A DNA stretch of 64,000 nucleotides from Carallia brachiata (lineage: Eukaryota > Streptophyta > Magnoliopsida > Malpighiales > Rhizophoraceae), in contig JADCRB010000029.1 in the NCBI GenBank assembly GCA_021464245.1, positions 372,001 through 436,000 of the forward strand. Direction: 5' to 3'. The notes beneath the pieces were generated by a model, which saw only the letters and a program-made list of their open reading frames with translations, searched no databases and had not been told where the DNA came from. This document shows, one piece after another, positions 45,890 to 57,708 of the stretch. Position 1 is the first letter of the stretch. Each line of letters starts with the position of its first letter. A program made the translations under genes and the position numbers.

Positions 45890-48049
45890 AATGAAGCGTG
45901 TCAAACAAACCTATTGAAAAACGTTGCCGTGGGGAGCCAAAAACGAAGAAGTAAAAAGAGTCGGAGAAAATTGTGTCAAAAAAAAAAAAAAGTTAGAGAA
46001 AGTTAAAAATAATAAGGTAATCAATCAATTTTCTTTATTTTTTATTTTTAAAATAACTAATCAAAAGTTTTTAAGAAAATTTTATTTCTATTTGTACTTC
46101 TTTAACTTATAGCTAACTAGCAGTTTTCAAAATTGTAAATGAGTATTGTACAATAGTTAGAGAAATTTCATCCATTACCAACTGTTGTGATTGACGACAA
46201 GAGAACTCGTTCATTACCACGTCAAAGGTCTAAAGAATATTACTCATACTTTTTCGTTTTGTTAACAAAAAATGAAAAAAAATAAAAGAGAAATGAAAAA
46301 GGTAGACAAATATCTAAATTGTCCCAAATAGACTTGTTGAGCCGGATCCATGTTTTTTTAATCCTATTCTATGGTGAGTCAAGTTGGATGGGCTCACGTC
46401 ACAATACTCCCAAACGGGGATCTAAGTCCCCATCACCCGCTCTCATTTTTCACACCAAAAAAATGAAGAAGATTGCTCGAAAAAAAAAAAGGTTGTTAGA
46501 AGGACTTGCTTTAAGTCTTTAATCATGAGAAATACAAAGTATCATTTTTAGATCTCCATTTTTCTCACAACTTGGATTTAGTTGCCCTTTTTCTCCACTA
46601 CAATGTAATTCAGTGTGCAGGGGAACGAATGCAAGAATTGCTTGAGCAAGGGTATATCGTAACCAAAAAAAAAAAAAGGTAGTAGAGAGAGAGAGAGAGA
46701 GAGAATGGGCCAAAATGGGGTCATGTGCCTGCAATTTTTTGTGATGGCTCAACGTCATTTTGCTGACAAAATGGCTCGATCCAATCAAGGCTGGCGAATT
46801 GCAGTATTGTTCCGTTGTAAAAGGGATGGGGACCTCTTAATCGAATGGGCCAGTGGAGGACGATTAGTGGGCCAAAGTTAAAGTTTCATTTTTAAAGGGA
46901 CCGTGTATCATGTATACGGATTTGATAGGAACTTTTGAACAACGTGGAGCATTGACAAACTTGATACGGTTCAAACAATGACTCAAATTGTTGAGGGCCC
47001 AGTAGTTCTGTAATTGTTTTGTATCTGAAAGGCAGTGTCTTTTTCTTTAGGTAGTTCGTGATAGTTAGCACAGGCGCTCCTGGCCATTGCGAATTAACCT
47101 CAACAAATTCTCATACTTTTGGGACTTAGGACGAGGGATGAGAAACCTGTTTGCTTGGCTATGAAATAAATAATTTTCTATTTTTTTGAAAAAAAAAAGA
47201 ATTCGCTAAGGGTGATGGGGAACAAGGAAAAAAAATTTTATTATTTAAAAATTTATTCATATCTTATATTAATATTAATATTTTATATTCTATTAAGTTA
47301 GATAATATATTCTTTAAAATCTTATTTAAATTTATTTTCTTATAAGAGTTATATTCTAATTAGAATTTTATTGCTATTAATTTCGTTTGCCTATCTCTAT
47401 AAATAGGTTCTATAATCAGTTTTATTATTTAAATATTACTTATAAAAATTGATAATTTGATATTGAATTTTTGAACGAATGGATTTTCGTTAATTTGTAA
47501 GTAGATTCTTATGTGTGTTATGAGTGGATTCTTGTAGTTTTTTTTTTTTTATTTTTTGAGTGGATTCTCATTATTTTTTTATTTTTTGGATGAATTTCCG
47601 AGTTGTTAGTGTTCGTCCTATATCAAAGGGTGGTTTCAAACTTCCAGCAATTTCATTCCAAGAATCGATGACACATCCAGAACAATTTTGCAAGAGTGGT
47701 AAAATCTACAAGCGAGAAAATATAGGTTTCAAAGTTCAAACCCAAGTCCTTGAGGTGGTGCAAAACAGCATCAACCACTACAACAAATGATAATTCTTGG
47801 ATAGTTTAGCATATATACATTTATAATAACAGGGTTTTTTTTTGTGTGTGGGGGGGTGGGGGGGAGGGGGGAATTGAAAGAAAATGTTACCCATAATTAG
47901 AGAGCACTTGGCTCTCGTGCATATTTTTCATGGCTCTTTATCCCTTAAATTTTAATTTTCATGTACAAAAGGTCATTTATCATGCGAAGTATGGCTTCTA
48001 ATATCTGCATGACATGGATAATCTACAGTGAAAACAGAAAACCACCACA
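45890..48049. other. Intergenic DNA with simple repeats
   Basis: Contains a GA microsatellite (about 46685-46704), several A-runs and a G-run cluster (47850-47871, listed separately). No gene was recognised. Confidence 0.5.
47850..47871 (+). other. G-run cluster with G-quadruplex potential
   Basis: Seven Gs, T, seven Gs, A, six Gs, preceded by GTGTGT. The long runs can be divided into four or more G-triplets, enough for a quadruplex. It lies in gene-poor DNA with no neighbouring promoter. Confidence 0.4.
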
Positions 48050-48052
48050 TAA

Positions 48053-48188
48053 GGGCCCGTTTGGAGACGCTGTCAGTTTTTTGTTTCTGCTTTTCAATTT
48101 TTGTTTATTGTTTTTGCTGTTTGCTGAATTTTTGTGTTTATTACTGTCAAACAGAAAACAGGAAACAGAATCGTTAACAAACGGGGCC
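48053..48188. mobile_element. Tourist-like (PIF/Harbinger) MITE
   Basis: The 136-bp element has ends GGGCCCGTTTG and, on the other strand, GGCCCCGTTTG. It is flanked by TAA on both sides (48050-48052 and 48189-48191). The 3-bp TAA duplication and GGGCCCGTTTG-type ends are characteristic of Tourist MITEs. No coding capacity. Confidence 0.7.
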
Positions 48189-49032
48189 TAAACGTTTCAG
48201 CATACGATTCGTGATTGTGGGCGGTTATAGTAAGATTCTTGGGCGTTAACCCATTTTTGGTGGTCGCAGTCATGGGCCCACCGGCCCATCAACGGAAACG
48301 ACGTGGCCCTTTGCAAGAGGATTACGAATGGCCATATGCCGGGGAAACTAAAATGATTTTAGTTTTAAAAATCGGATTGACCCGACGGTCCGATAAAAAA
48401 AATTGGAGAACTGAAATCTGAAATCTGGACTAATTTGGTTTTGTCGTAGAATTGAGGTAGGAAATAAATTGTTAAAAAACCTTTTGAATCAGCTTAAATC
48501 GGTGAAATGGATGGTTCAACATTGACTCAGGTTGTTTCTCTAGAATTCTTCAAAACAGTGCTGTTTTTTATTTTTTTAGTTAAAAAGGAGAATGAATCAT
48601 ACTTATTTATATTAATGAGAAACATAATATTTTTGAATCATATGTTGATTTTATGATATTTTATTTTTGAATATAAATGTTCTAATGATAATTTTATGAT
48701 ATTTTATTTTTTATATGAATACTCTATTAATTCATTTAATTGAGAAATTATTTTAAATATTTTGTACTTTGATTCTATTTTGGTTGTAAATAGACTTCTA
48801 GTCAATTATTTTTTTATAGTTATACTGATTGTTTATTATTAAAAAAAGACAAATTAGAAGTATTTGTTATTATTTTATTAAATAAGAACTGATCTGCTTG
48901 TTCAACTGTTGGGTTATCGGTTGAACCACTAACCTGCTAACTCGACCTTCTTACTCGATCAATAACTAATCTGACTTTAAAAATTATATTAAAATCACTT
49001 GCATTTAGCATAAAACTCTAAATACTATCGTT

Positions 49033-49145
49033 GGTGTGGTCTAACTGGTAAAAGAGCTCTGAAATTAGGTGAGAGATCATGAATTCAAGCATCGCTAGAC
49101 GCGTTCTTGGGATTAAGAGCTTTTGGTGAGATTAAACTTAAACCT
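49033..49145 (+). mobile_element. SINE-like repeat, copy 2
   Basis: Matches the repeat at 10874-10985 (GGTCTAACTGGTAAAAG, GAGAGATCATGAATTCAAGC). The first block resembles a tRNA A box (TGGTCTAACTGG). The B box is weak. Limits uncertain. Confidence 0.4.
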
Positions 49146-49792
49146 CCTCCAATGCAAATTCTATCATAACCATCCAAATTATTTGTATTACTAAGAGAAA
49201 GTTGAATATTTCCTGATGGAATTGTTAAGGTACCACTTTAAAGTATAAAACTCTTAATAAGTTGGGAGGATATTTCAATAATTTGAACTATAACAGAAAT
49301 CTATTCAGTCTAATTTTGAAAGAAATAAAATTAATGAGAATAAAAAAAATTATTTTTATTATATAACTCACAATTTTTGTAAATAAAAATAGACTCACTT
49401 GGTATGTAACGCCAAGCCAAGTATTCCAAAGGGCAAGTTCCAAATTATCCCACAATTGTGAGCGAAGTGGAGGATGGGCGAACAACGTGCCTTAGCCATC
49501 TAGAGAAGCCCACATGGTTCTATCGATCAGCATTTTGTGCGATGTATACGTTATCTCATTCGGTACAGCTCAATGCAGTACACGCGCCAAAACCCAAAAT
49601 ATTGTAGCCGATCAAGCGATGAAAGAAACAAAATTATTATTTTGTTTCTCCTCGCCAAACGAGAATCGGAAGCTGAAACTGGAAGCCTCGATCAATCACA
49701 GCTGTATATTTTATTGGATTTACGAGAAAGAAGCAATTTTGTCTTTTTTTAGAAAAAGATTAATACCAAGAAAGATTTAAGTCGAAAAAGTA

Positions 49793-49937
49793 TTCATAAT
49801 ATAATAAAATTTTAATTTTAAGTAATAATATTTATAATTTATATAATAAAAAAATTATTACTTATTTTTTGTTATATAAAAATTAAAATATAAATATTAT
49901 TATTTAAATTTAAAATTTTATTATATTATAAACAATT
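49793..49937. repeat. AT-only inverted repeat
   Basis: The left arm (from ATAATATAATAAAATTTTAA) is complementary to the right arm (ending TTAAAATTTTATTATATTAT) over about 55 bp with mismatches and a short spacer. It may be a decayed MITE, similar in state to the element at 43808-44008. Confidence 0.45.
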
Positions 49938-50511
49938 TTTTGAACTAAAATTCCTGGTTACAAATCCATGGTGTTCTGTTTTTTCTTAGCCACTTAACGC
50001 GGCAGTCAAGATGTCCACAGGTTACGGTTACAGAGTTGCAGTCTAAGTTGCTCAAAGAGCTAAATCTGGCTAGCGGTCTCGTTTCATTACTGTTTTTTGG
50101 CCGGTGACTGTGAGTTATGTTATTGATCGAGAGTGGGACTGCTGAGTCTCTAATTGAATAGACACAAATAATGTTCCCATTTATTACGACTAAAAAATTT
50201 TGCAGGATCAGTAAAAGACTCAATTTTGTCGATCAAAAAAAAAAAACAAACAAACAAACAAAAAGAAAAATTTGATGAAGAAAGTTCTACAGGAAGAGAA
50301 ATGTTAACGTCGACATTTAATGAAACCAAGACAGGACATAAATTAGGTAATACAATTCAAAGTCGAGATTAAAGCCCATCCAAACAATTTCCGTCAAGGA
50401 ATTTCCCTTTCAGCCGCCTTCTTGGAACGAAAATTATATAGGTTTTGGATCATTAATTTGCAGAGTGGAGCAAATTTTCTCTCACACAAAAAGGTCCCAA
50501 GCATCAGCTTG

Positions 50512-51505
50512 TTTCTTTTTTTTTTTTTTTTAATCAAAGGATATCATTGCATTAAATAAACGTGAATTTGTACATAAGTCAATGTCGGAAAAATCTGCAT
50601 GAAGTAGGAATAAAAAATGACACCAACGGCCTATTAACATGATCAAGATGACCAATAAACAACTGAACTTAAAGTCCGTTTTGACAAAACTTTCTTTTGA
50701 AAGTACTAACTGGACTGAAATCAGTCGAACTAAATTATATAAAGTAATAAATACCGCACTTCAATGAATTTATGATAGAAATAGACTGAGAACGCTGGGC
50801 AACGAATTTCCAACAACACTAAGTGACAAATCGGACAGTACAACAAAAGCTAAACAAACAAATAGTATAACACTACTCCCCAATTCCAAAATAAGCGAAT
50901 AGCACCCATTTCCGTCAGCTTTAGAGGCGCTAGTCATTGCCAGCGGCGACGACAACAGAACTAGCTCCGGTGACCACCGTAACAAAGGTGGTAGATCTAG
51001 CGACGAGGGAACCGGCGGCAGCATATTCAGCGACAAGGGTAGCAAAGCCGGCGGCGTCGCCGTTGGGACCCTCAGCTGTGGTAGAGGGTAGAGGCAGTAC
51101 CAACTACCGTAGCAATAGAAGAAGCTATGGCTTCGGCGACAATGGAGTCTGCACTGACAGGGGAGAAGGTGGCAGAGGCGACGGCAGAGTTAGCGGCTAA
51201 GACGGCAAAAAGGATGTCCAGTTGCCGAAGGACATGAATGTGATGTCAAAAAAGTTATAAGAAACCTTTTTTGAGTTAGACCTAAGAGTGACTAAAACTA
51301 AAACATCCATTTGAGAGGGATAGAAGAAACGAAGGAGGTAAGGGAAGGAAACAAAAAATATACGTGGAGGAGAAGAGGAAATGGGATGAGAGGATAGACT
51401 ATACTGGTCGGCGGTGGTAGCTTGCCACTACCAACCAAAAGGTGTTCAGGAGTTTTGAAAAAGTAAAAGATGTAGAGAGAGTGAGAGTTTTAGAGAGAGA
51501 GAGGT
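50512..51505 (-). mobile_element. Retroposon of about 1 kb with poly(A), possible processed retrocopy
   Basis: Flanked by near-identical direct repeats AAGCATCAGCTTG (50499-50511) and AAGTATCAGCTTG (51506-51518). A T-run at the left end is the poly(A) tail of a minus-strand insertion. On the minus strand the 5' end is CT-rich like an mRNA leader. The next part encodes broken Ala/Ser/Val-rich stretches (AANSAVASATFSPVSADSIV) and a hydrophobic tail (50770-51045). No reverse transcriptase was seen. Either a processed pseudogene of an unidentified mRNA or a truncated LINE. Confidence 0.6.
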
Positions 51506-51518
51506 AAGTATCAGCTTG

Positions 51519-53600
51519 GTCGTTGGTTAGATTCTACAGTTTGAATATAGAGGTTGGAATAGTATGGAAAATTGAAAGGAAGGATTGACCCATTTATTAT
51601 TGATGTTGTCCAGCCATGACAATCTCTTTTATTTTCATTTCTTTGGAAAACGATAAAGGTGTTGGCTAATTTGCTTGGGTTTCCTTCAGTCTCTGAGTTT
51701 GACAGTTTGGTCCTTAGCCCCTGCAATTGGTGCAGTTGTTCAATGTTATTGGTAACTCTGAATAGATTTAAAGAAATGAAATTGTATATCGACTAATGGG
51801 CCAAGTTTTTTTTGTGTGATGGAAGACGCTTGACGCTAGCAAGCGAGGAAATCTCTAGAAAAAAAAAAGAAATACAACGTCATCCATTTGATGTGTCACC
51901 GCTCTTCCTACAACTTAACCAAAACTGATTAGTAGAAGATTAGTACGTACATATTGTCTCAATTGTCTATGTAGTCACACCCTTCTCACAGAGAAAAGGC
52001 TTAGACACGAACGACGGAGTCGATCGGTCTAGCAGATTTGACCTGGTGGCTAGTGGGTAGGGGTGTTAGTAGTAGGTGTGGAGCCTGTAAATAATTTTTA
52101 ACAATTATAAACGAAGTAATAAAATATAATTATTTATTAATAAAATGTAATTATATTTATATTTTGTGTATAAATTTTTATTTCCTTGAAAAAAAATTAA
52201 AATTTTTTTTAGTATATATTAATAAAATATACACTTTAAATTTTAAATTAACACTCATTTAATTTTATATTTTAATTTTAAATTTTAATTTTACTGTTTT
52301 AAATTTTATTAATTTAATTGCATTTTATTGGTAAGCTGAAAATAATTTATTTAGTACGTATCATATGAAATATATATTTTAAATTTTAATATAATATTTA
52401 TCTAATTTTAAATTTTAATTTTATCGTTTTATTTTTTTATCAATTTAATTATATTTTGTTAGTGAGTGATTTTTTTTTTCAAAAAAAAAGGGAAAGACTT
52501 TAATAGCTGCAGGCCACACCGAAATGCCACGTAAGATCGAATGTAAGGTTCGGGGTCACAGTTCGGATCCTAACCTGCACCCTTTTCTCAAATTCGAATC
52601 CTATGGGGAGACTCAAAGACAGCACCCAAGATCGCCACCATCGGGACACAAATAAACGAGGGACTTACAGTCAAAAAAAAAAAAAAAAAACGGGGGACAA
52701 CTTCTTAATTTTAATTGTATTGCAAAGTATATGTTATGACTGGACAGTAGCCAGAACTACGCACTATTCAATTCCCCACAGAGCTCGCAACTTCTAGTAA
52801 TGCAAAGCCAAATCAAAAGATTCAGGAAATAGCTTGAGTTATAGTGGATAATTTTTTCACAATAATTTAAGTATGTGTTATTTTGGGTCCGATATGATAA
52901 TACGTATGACACAAAATAATACTATTAAGACATCATTTTGATTAAAATCTATGTAAATTTTTTGGCCATATGACGACGTTCAAAGATTAATATATGGGCA
53001 ATAGTCCTCCCTTAAAATTCAAGAAAAAGAAAGAAGAATTATATTATTTGAAAAATATATAAGAGTTGCAACTAACTTTTTTTTTTAGAATAATAAAAAA
53101 GATTCATCACACTTATAAGGCCAATGTCGAAATAATTCTCATTTAAGCACTTTATTTAACTATTTTCAGTAGAATATACTTACTATTCAAATATTAATAG
53201 GACTGAACGCAATTCTTTTACAGTACACCTTACAGTTACTAAATTTAGAATCCAAATATTTCGACCAAACCTTAAGCCTATTGAGGAGTGATAATACTTA
53301 GCAACATTGACTAGACAAGAACGTTAGAATCGGGATTCGAACCCCAATTAATTGTATAAAATATGTGTTAGATTATCATTCAAACTATTATAAAATGTGT
53401 GTAGTAACCATCGTTCAATGCGCAACTATTACTTATTGTATATATTATAATAATTATTACACATTTTGTTAATTTTGTTGTACATCATATTTATTTTAAA
53501 AAATCAAAAAAAATTTTAAGCGCAGAATCCTAAGTAATTGGAGCCATGAATTAAACCCACAAAAAGTCGTCTGTGCAAACAAGCATTTTCCCCATTTGTC
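51519..53600. other. Gene-poor intergenic DNA with dispersed repeats
   Basis: 52080-52470 is extremely AT-rich and internally repetitive. 52500-52690 has retroposon-like sequence ending in an A-run (about 52673-52690). 53140-53360 belongs to the dispersed repeat also seen at 21318-21610. No gene was recognised. Confidence 0.45.
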
Positions 53601-53713
53601 GTTTATTTCATTTCATGGTATTTCTAGGAACGTTAAGTAATATGATAACTACGATGAAGAGAAAGTCAATTTTACCATGATTGGCATGGATGTAAAATGG
53701 TAAAGGCAACATC

Positions 53714-53721
53714 TATATAAA
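53714..53721 (+). promoter_or_regulatory. Probable TATA box of the extensin gene, cut off by the retrotransposon
   Basis: TATATAAA ends 24 bp before the retrotransposon. Without the element it would lie 103 bp upstream of the extensin ATG at 63774, so the transcription start would fall close to the insertion site. The role is inferred from motif and spacing. Confidence 0.55.
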
Positions 53722-53740
53722 GCGAAGGAGGGTTGGCTAA

Positions 53741-53745
53741 GAAGT
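53741..53745 (+). repeat. Target-site duplication, left copy
   Basis: GAAGT directly before the 5' LTR, identical to 63704-63708 directly after the 3' LTR. Confidence 0.9.
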
Positions 53746-54429
53746 TGTAAACTAATAATTAAAAAAAAAAAAAATATCTTGGTTGGCAGCCGCTAACCTT
53801 GAAGTCAAGGTTGGTAGCTGCCAACCTTTAATGCCACCAACTAATTGGTTGGTGGCAGGCAGGTGGGGGAGGCCTATAAATGGCCTCCCCAAATTGAAGC
53901 AAAGGCAAGCAGAAGAAAAGAGAAAAAAAGAAAAAAAGAAGGGAGCAGCGAAGCGCAGCGCAGAAAGAAGAAAGAAAAAAAAAAAGAGTGCAGAGGGCAG
54001 GCGAAAAACAAAAAAAAAAAGAGAGAGATAGTAATTAAAAAAAAATCAAAATATTACAAATCTGGCTGGGATTAAGCCTCATACGGCCCTCAGCAAAATC
54101 CAGGCAACTTATCCGAGAACAAGTCCATTCGACCCTCGGTGAAATTAAGTCAGATCGGCTCAGATCAAGTCTCTACAGTTCCTAAACGTAGTCAAAACAT
54201 CCAAATCAGACACAGTTTCAGTCTATCCAGTTCAAGAAAAAGCGGTGAAAATTATTTCTGTCAAGATCAAATTCGTGCAGCCCTTGACGGAGTCAAAAAA
54301 GGAACACTAATCGGAGGATCTACGGAGATCGACCCCACGTAAATTTTCTTTTACTTTACAATTTTTTATTGTAATTTATTTTTGTATTTTCGAGTTTAAT
54401 TGTTTTAGGCTCGAAATTTACGCTTTACA
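53746..54429 (+). repeat. 5' LTR (684 bp)
   Basis: Begins TGTAAACTAATAATT and ends TTTACGCTTTACA. U3 is short and rich in inverted repeats. The TATA box (TATAAAT, 53875-53881) is enclosed by GGGGAGGCC and its complement. A purine-rich leader follows, then the R/U5 sequence shared with the solo LTR at 15403-16306. Confidence 0.95.
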
Positions 54430-54435
54430 AATTTT

Positions 54436-54453
54436 TGGCACGTTCGGTGGGAC
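54436..54453 (+). other. Primer-binding site candidate
   Basis: TGGCACGTTCGGTGGGAC lies 6 bp after the 5' LTR. The initial TGG fits the complement of a tRNA CCA end. The tRNA itself was not identified from memory. Confidence 0.5.
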
Positions 54454-54564
54454 ATCTTCACCTCCCATCTCTTGTTCCTTAAAAGTAAAAAAAAAAAGTA
54501 AAAAGTAAAAAAGTAAAAAGTAAAAAGTAAAAAAAAAAAATTTTACAGGTGTTCAGCACATCAA

Positions 54565-55872
54565 ATGGCACCGAAAAGGAGTACAACTGCTGCCACAAAA
54601 AAGAAGGCAACGGCTCCATTGCCTGCATCAACTACCCTACCTGGGTACGCAGGTCCAGAAACCCGGGGACGGACACAATTTCTTGCCGTCCAAACCCGAC
54701 AAAATATCGAAATGGAGAGTCCACAGCTCGCACAACAGGATCTCTCCCCTGACTCTCTTGCCGCATGGAGGAGTCGATCACCCACCCCGATCGAAGTCGG
54801 GGGCAACACGACGAAAGCCTGCTCAACAAATCCAACTCATTCTGTAGATCCACAGAAGAATCAGAAGAGTTTTCTCCCCCAGTCTTTCCCGGAGCCTCAT
54901 CTGTTGCCGTCATGATGACCAACACAACCAGCACAGAGGAAAGATTTCAGAATTGGAGAACAAAATTTTGCAGCTGATCAGAGTCGTGGAGGAAAAAGAT
55001 CAACAGATCGCCGCTCTCAAAGGAAAGCCCCGATCCAAGTTGATCCCGAAATCCGCGAGGAGCAACCATATCCACCCGGTTTCACTCCAGAAGCCACACC
55101 AGCCGACGTCTTCCCTGCAGAAAAGCGACCAGGTAGTTCTACACAGCTGCCACCCTCAAATTCTGTAGCTTCGCTATCTGTTCAACAATTGCAGGAAATG
55201 ATAGCCAATACGATCCGACTGCAACAAGCTACATCCTTCCAAGGATCACAGATGTACGTCAAACCGTACACCAGACGGATCGAAAGTCTCAACATGCCCT
55301 TGGGCTACCAGCCGCCCAAATTTCAACAATTCGACGGACGAGGCGATCCCAAACAGCACATCGCCCACTTCGTTGAAACCTGCAACAACGCAGGGACTTA
55401 TGGAGATCTCTTGGTGAAGCAGTTTGTTCGTTCACTCAGGGAGACCGCTTTCACCTGGTTCATAAATCTTGAACCAGAATCGATCGACAGTTGGGAACAG
55501 CTACAACGAGAGTTCCTCAACAGATTTTTCAGCACTCGAAGGACGGTAAGTATGATGGAGCTTACCAGCACCAAACAAAAAAGGAGAGCCCGTTGTCGAA
55601 TACATCAACAGATGGCGTGCCCTCAGCTTGGACTGCAAAGATCGCCTGACGGAGACTTCTGCCGTGGAGATGTGCATCCAGGAATGCATTGGGAGCTGTT
55701 ATACATCCTGCAGGGTGTCAAACCCCGAACTTTCGAAGAACTGGCGACCCGCGCACATGATATGGAGATAAGCATCCAGACTTCCGGAGGCACGGTTCCC
55801 ATCCAGTTGGACCAGCAAGGGGGCAGAAGGGAGATTAAGAAACCCAACAGCTCCGGAAAAGGAAAGAAGTGA
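54565..55872 (+). pseudogene. gag region, frame-broken
   Basis: The first frame starts at 54565 (MAPKRSTTAATKKKA) and stops at 54915. The retrotransposon gag core is in 55189-55872, with [20 protein letters not shown] and [14 protein letters not shown] (about 55330-55500). Two compensating single-base shifts near 55578 and 55683 garble the part between. Gag would form the capsid-like particle. The N-terminal part (54953-55168) is in yet another frame. Confidence 0.8.
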
Positions 55873-56539
55873 TGACTGTTGAAGCCGCACCAGTAAAAGT
55901 GGGCGCCAAAGCTAAGGTAAATCCTCCGACCCAAATAACTCAGCCAAAACAACAGGAAAGGCGGAAGGTGACATTGCGAGAGTTGGAGCAGAAGCAGTAT
56001 CCATTCCCCGACTCAGACGTCCCCGACATTCTTGAACAACTCTGGAGGCGAAGCTGATCGAACTCCCAGAGTGCAAGCGGCCGAATGAAAAGGATCGAGT
56101 CAGCGATCCGAGATTCTGCAAATATCACCGGATAGTAAGTCATCCAACCGAGAAGTGTTTCGTCCTGAAGGAGCTAATCATGAAGCTCAAAGCCAGAATA
56201 AAATCATTCTGGACCAGGAAGGCATAACTCTGCAAACCAGACCACCATCACTTCAAAACCATCAGAAGAGGTGACACACCAAGGAGGAGCCGCTCGACAA
56301 CAAAAAGTCGACAACGGAGAAGGTATATGAAGCTCTCCAAACCCTTCTCGCTAACCCTCAGCTGTTTATAGCTTTGCAATCAACAGAAGTGTGGCAAAAT
56401 CAAGTCAGCAATACTCTCCAGACCTCAGCTGAATCAGCCATCAAATGATTCTAACTCAGCGGAGCAACAGACGGCCAAAATCACGTCGGATGTTACTCTG
56501 CTATCTCATTTTCAGATGAGGATCTCCTGCTGGGGTCCA

Positions 56540-57300
56540 AACCCCACAATCGGCCGCTGTATGTATCAGGCTATGTGAGAGAACAGAAGGTCCGACGTAT
56601 TCTGATCGACGATGGTCAGCAGTCAATATTATCCCAAAATCCACCATAAAGGAGCTCGGCATCGGTGTGATGAATTATCAGACAGCCGCTTGATGATTCA
56701 TGGCTTTAATCAAGGAGGACAGAAAGCAATTGGGATGATTCGCTTGGAGCTAACTATCGGTAATCTCACTTCTAGCACTCTATTTCACGTGATTGATGCA
56801 CGTACCACATATAAGATGTTGCTAGGACGACCGTGGATTCATGGAAATGGAGTTGTGCTCTCAAGCCTGCATCAGTGCTTCAAGTACTACAATGGTGGCG
56901 TTCAAAAGGTCAATGCTGACTTAAAGCCGTTCGATGATGCTGAATCACATTTGGCGGATGCAGTCTTCTACACTGACACAGACAATCCGAGATCATTCCG
57001 TCAAAAGCTACTTGGACTGGGGGCATCCACAAAAAGGGAAAAGCTGTCGAAGAACCTGCCAATGCCAACCCAGGCTCCAACAAATGAAAAGCTGCCACAG
57101 CCTGCTGAACTCCGTCCGAAGGATGTTGCATCTTCAAGCTCCACTCCAGTCCTACGCTATGTGCCGAAGTCACGACGCTCAGAAGGTCAACCCCCTTTCT
57201 CTTATTGTATTGATCTAAACAGGAGCAAGGACATAGCCAACCCAAACAAAGGAGCTGCACAACCTGAAGGAGACTTACACTCTGCCGATACCAAAGATTG
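56540..57300 (+). pseudogene. Aspartic protease region, frame-broken
   Basis: An IDDG active-site-like motif lies near 56605 and is followed by a frame change. The open frame 56612-57301 then carries IGMIRLELTIGNLTSSTLFH and KMLLGRPWIHGNGVVLSSLH, typical of plant Ty3/gypsy proteases. The downstream stretch to 57700 is a degenerate linker. Confidence 0.7.
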
Positions 57301-57708
57301 AGCCGGTTTTTCTTCAAAACCATTAAAAGGCTTCGTCAAACCACACACGGGGGCAGTCGAAGGCGGCTCACTTCCAGAAAGAAGAACACATGAAGGATTT
57401 GATCCTAATGCATACAAGCTTTTGGCAAGGCGGGCTATGACTTCTCAAACCCGAGCACAATGGGTACGCTGCCGTCCACACATGGCGCCTCTCAAACATC
57501 ACAGTCCCGACCTGGCTTAGGCTATCAGGAGAAGTCACCTGTGCGGATCACGCTAAAGAGCCGAAGCCGAGCAGCTGATGCACGTGCCATCACACCACCA
57601 CCACCAACAAGACAGGCTTATCCAGTCAAACAAAGAAGGTGAAGTCAGAGGTTCTGCATTTCATGTCACAATTAGCGAGGAGGCTGATCCGACTCATCAG
57701 ATGGTGAA

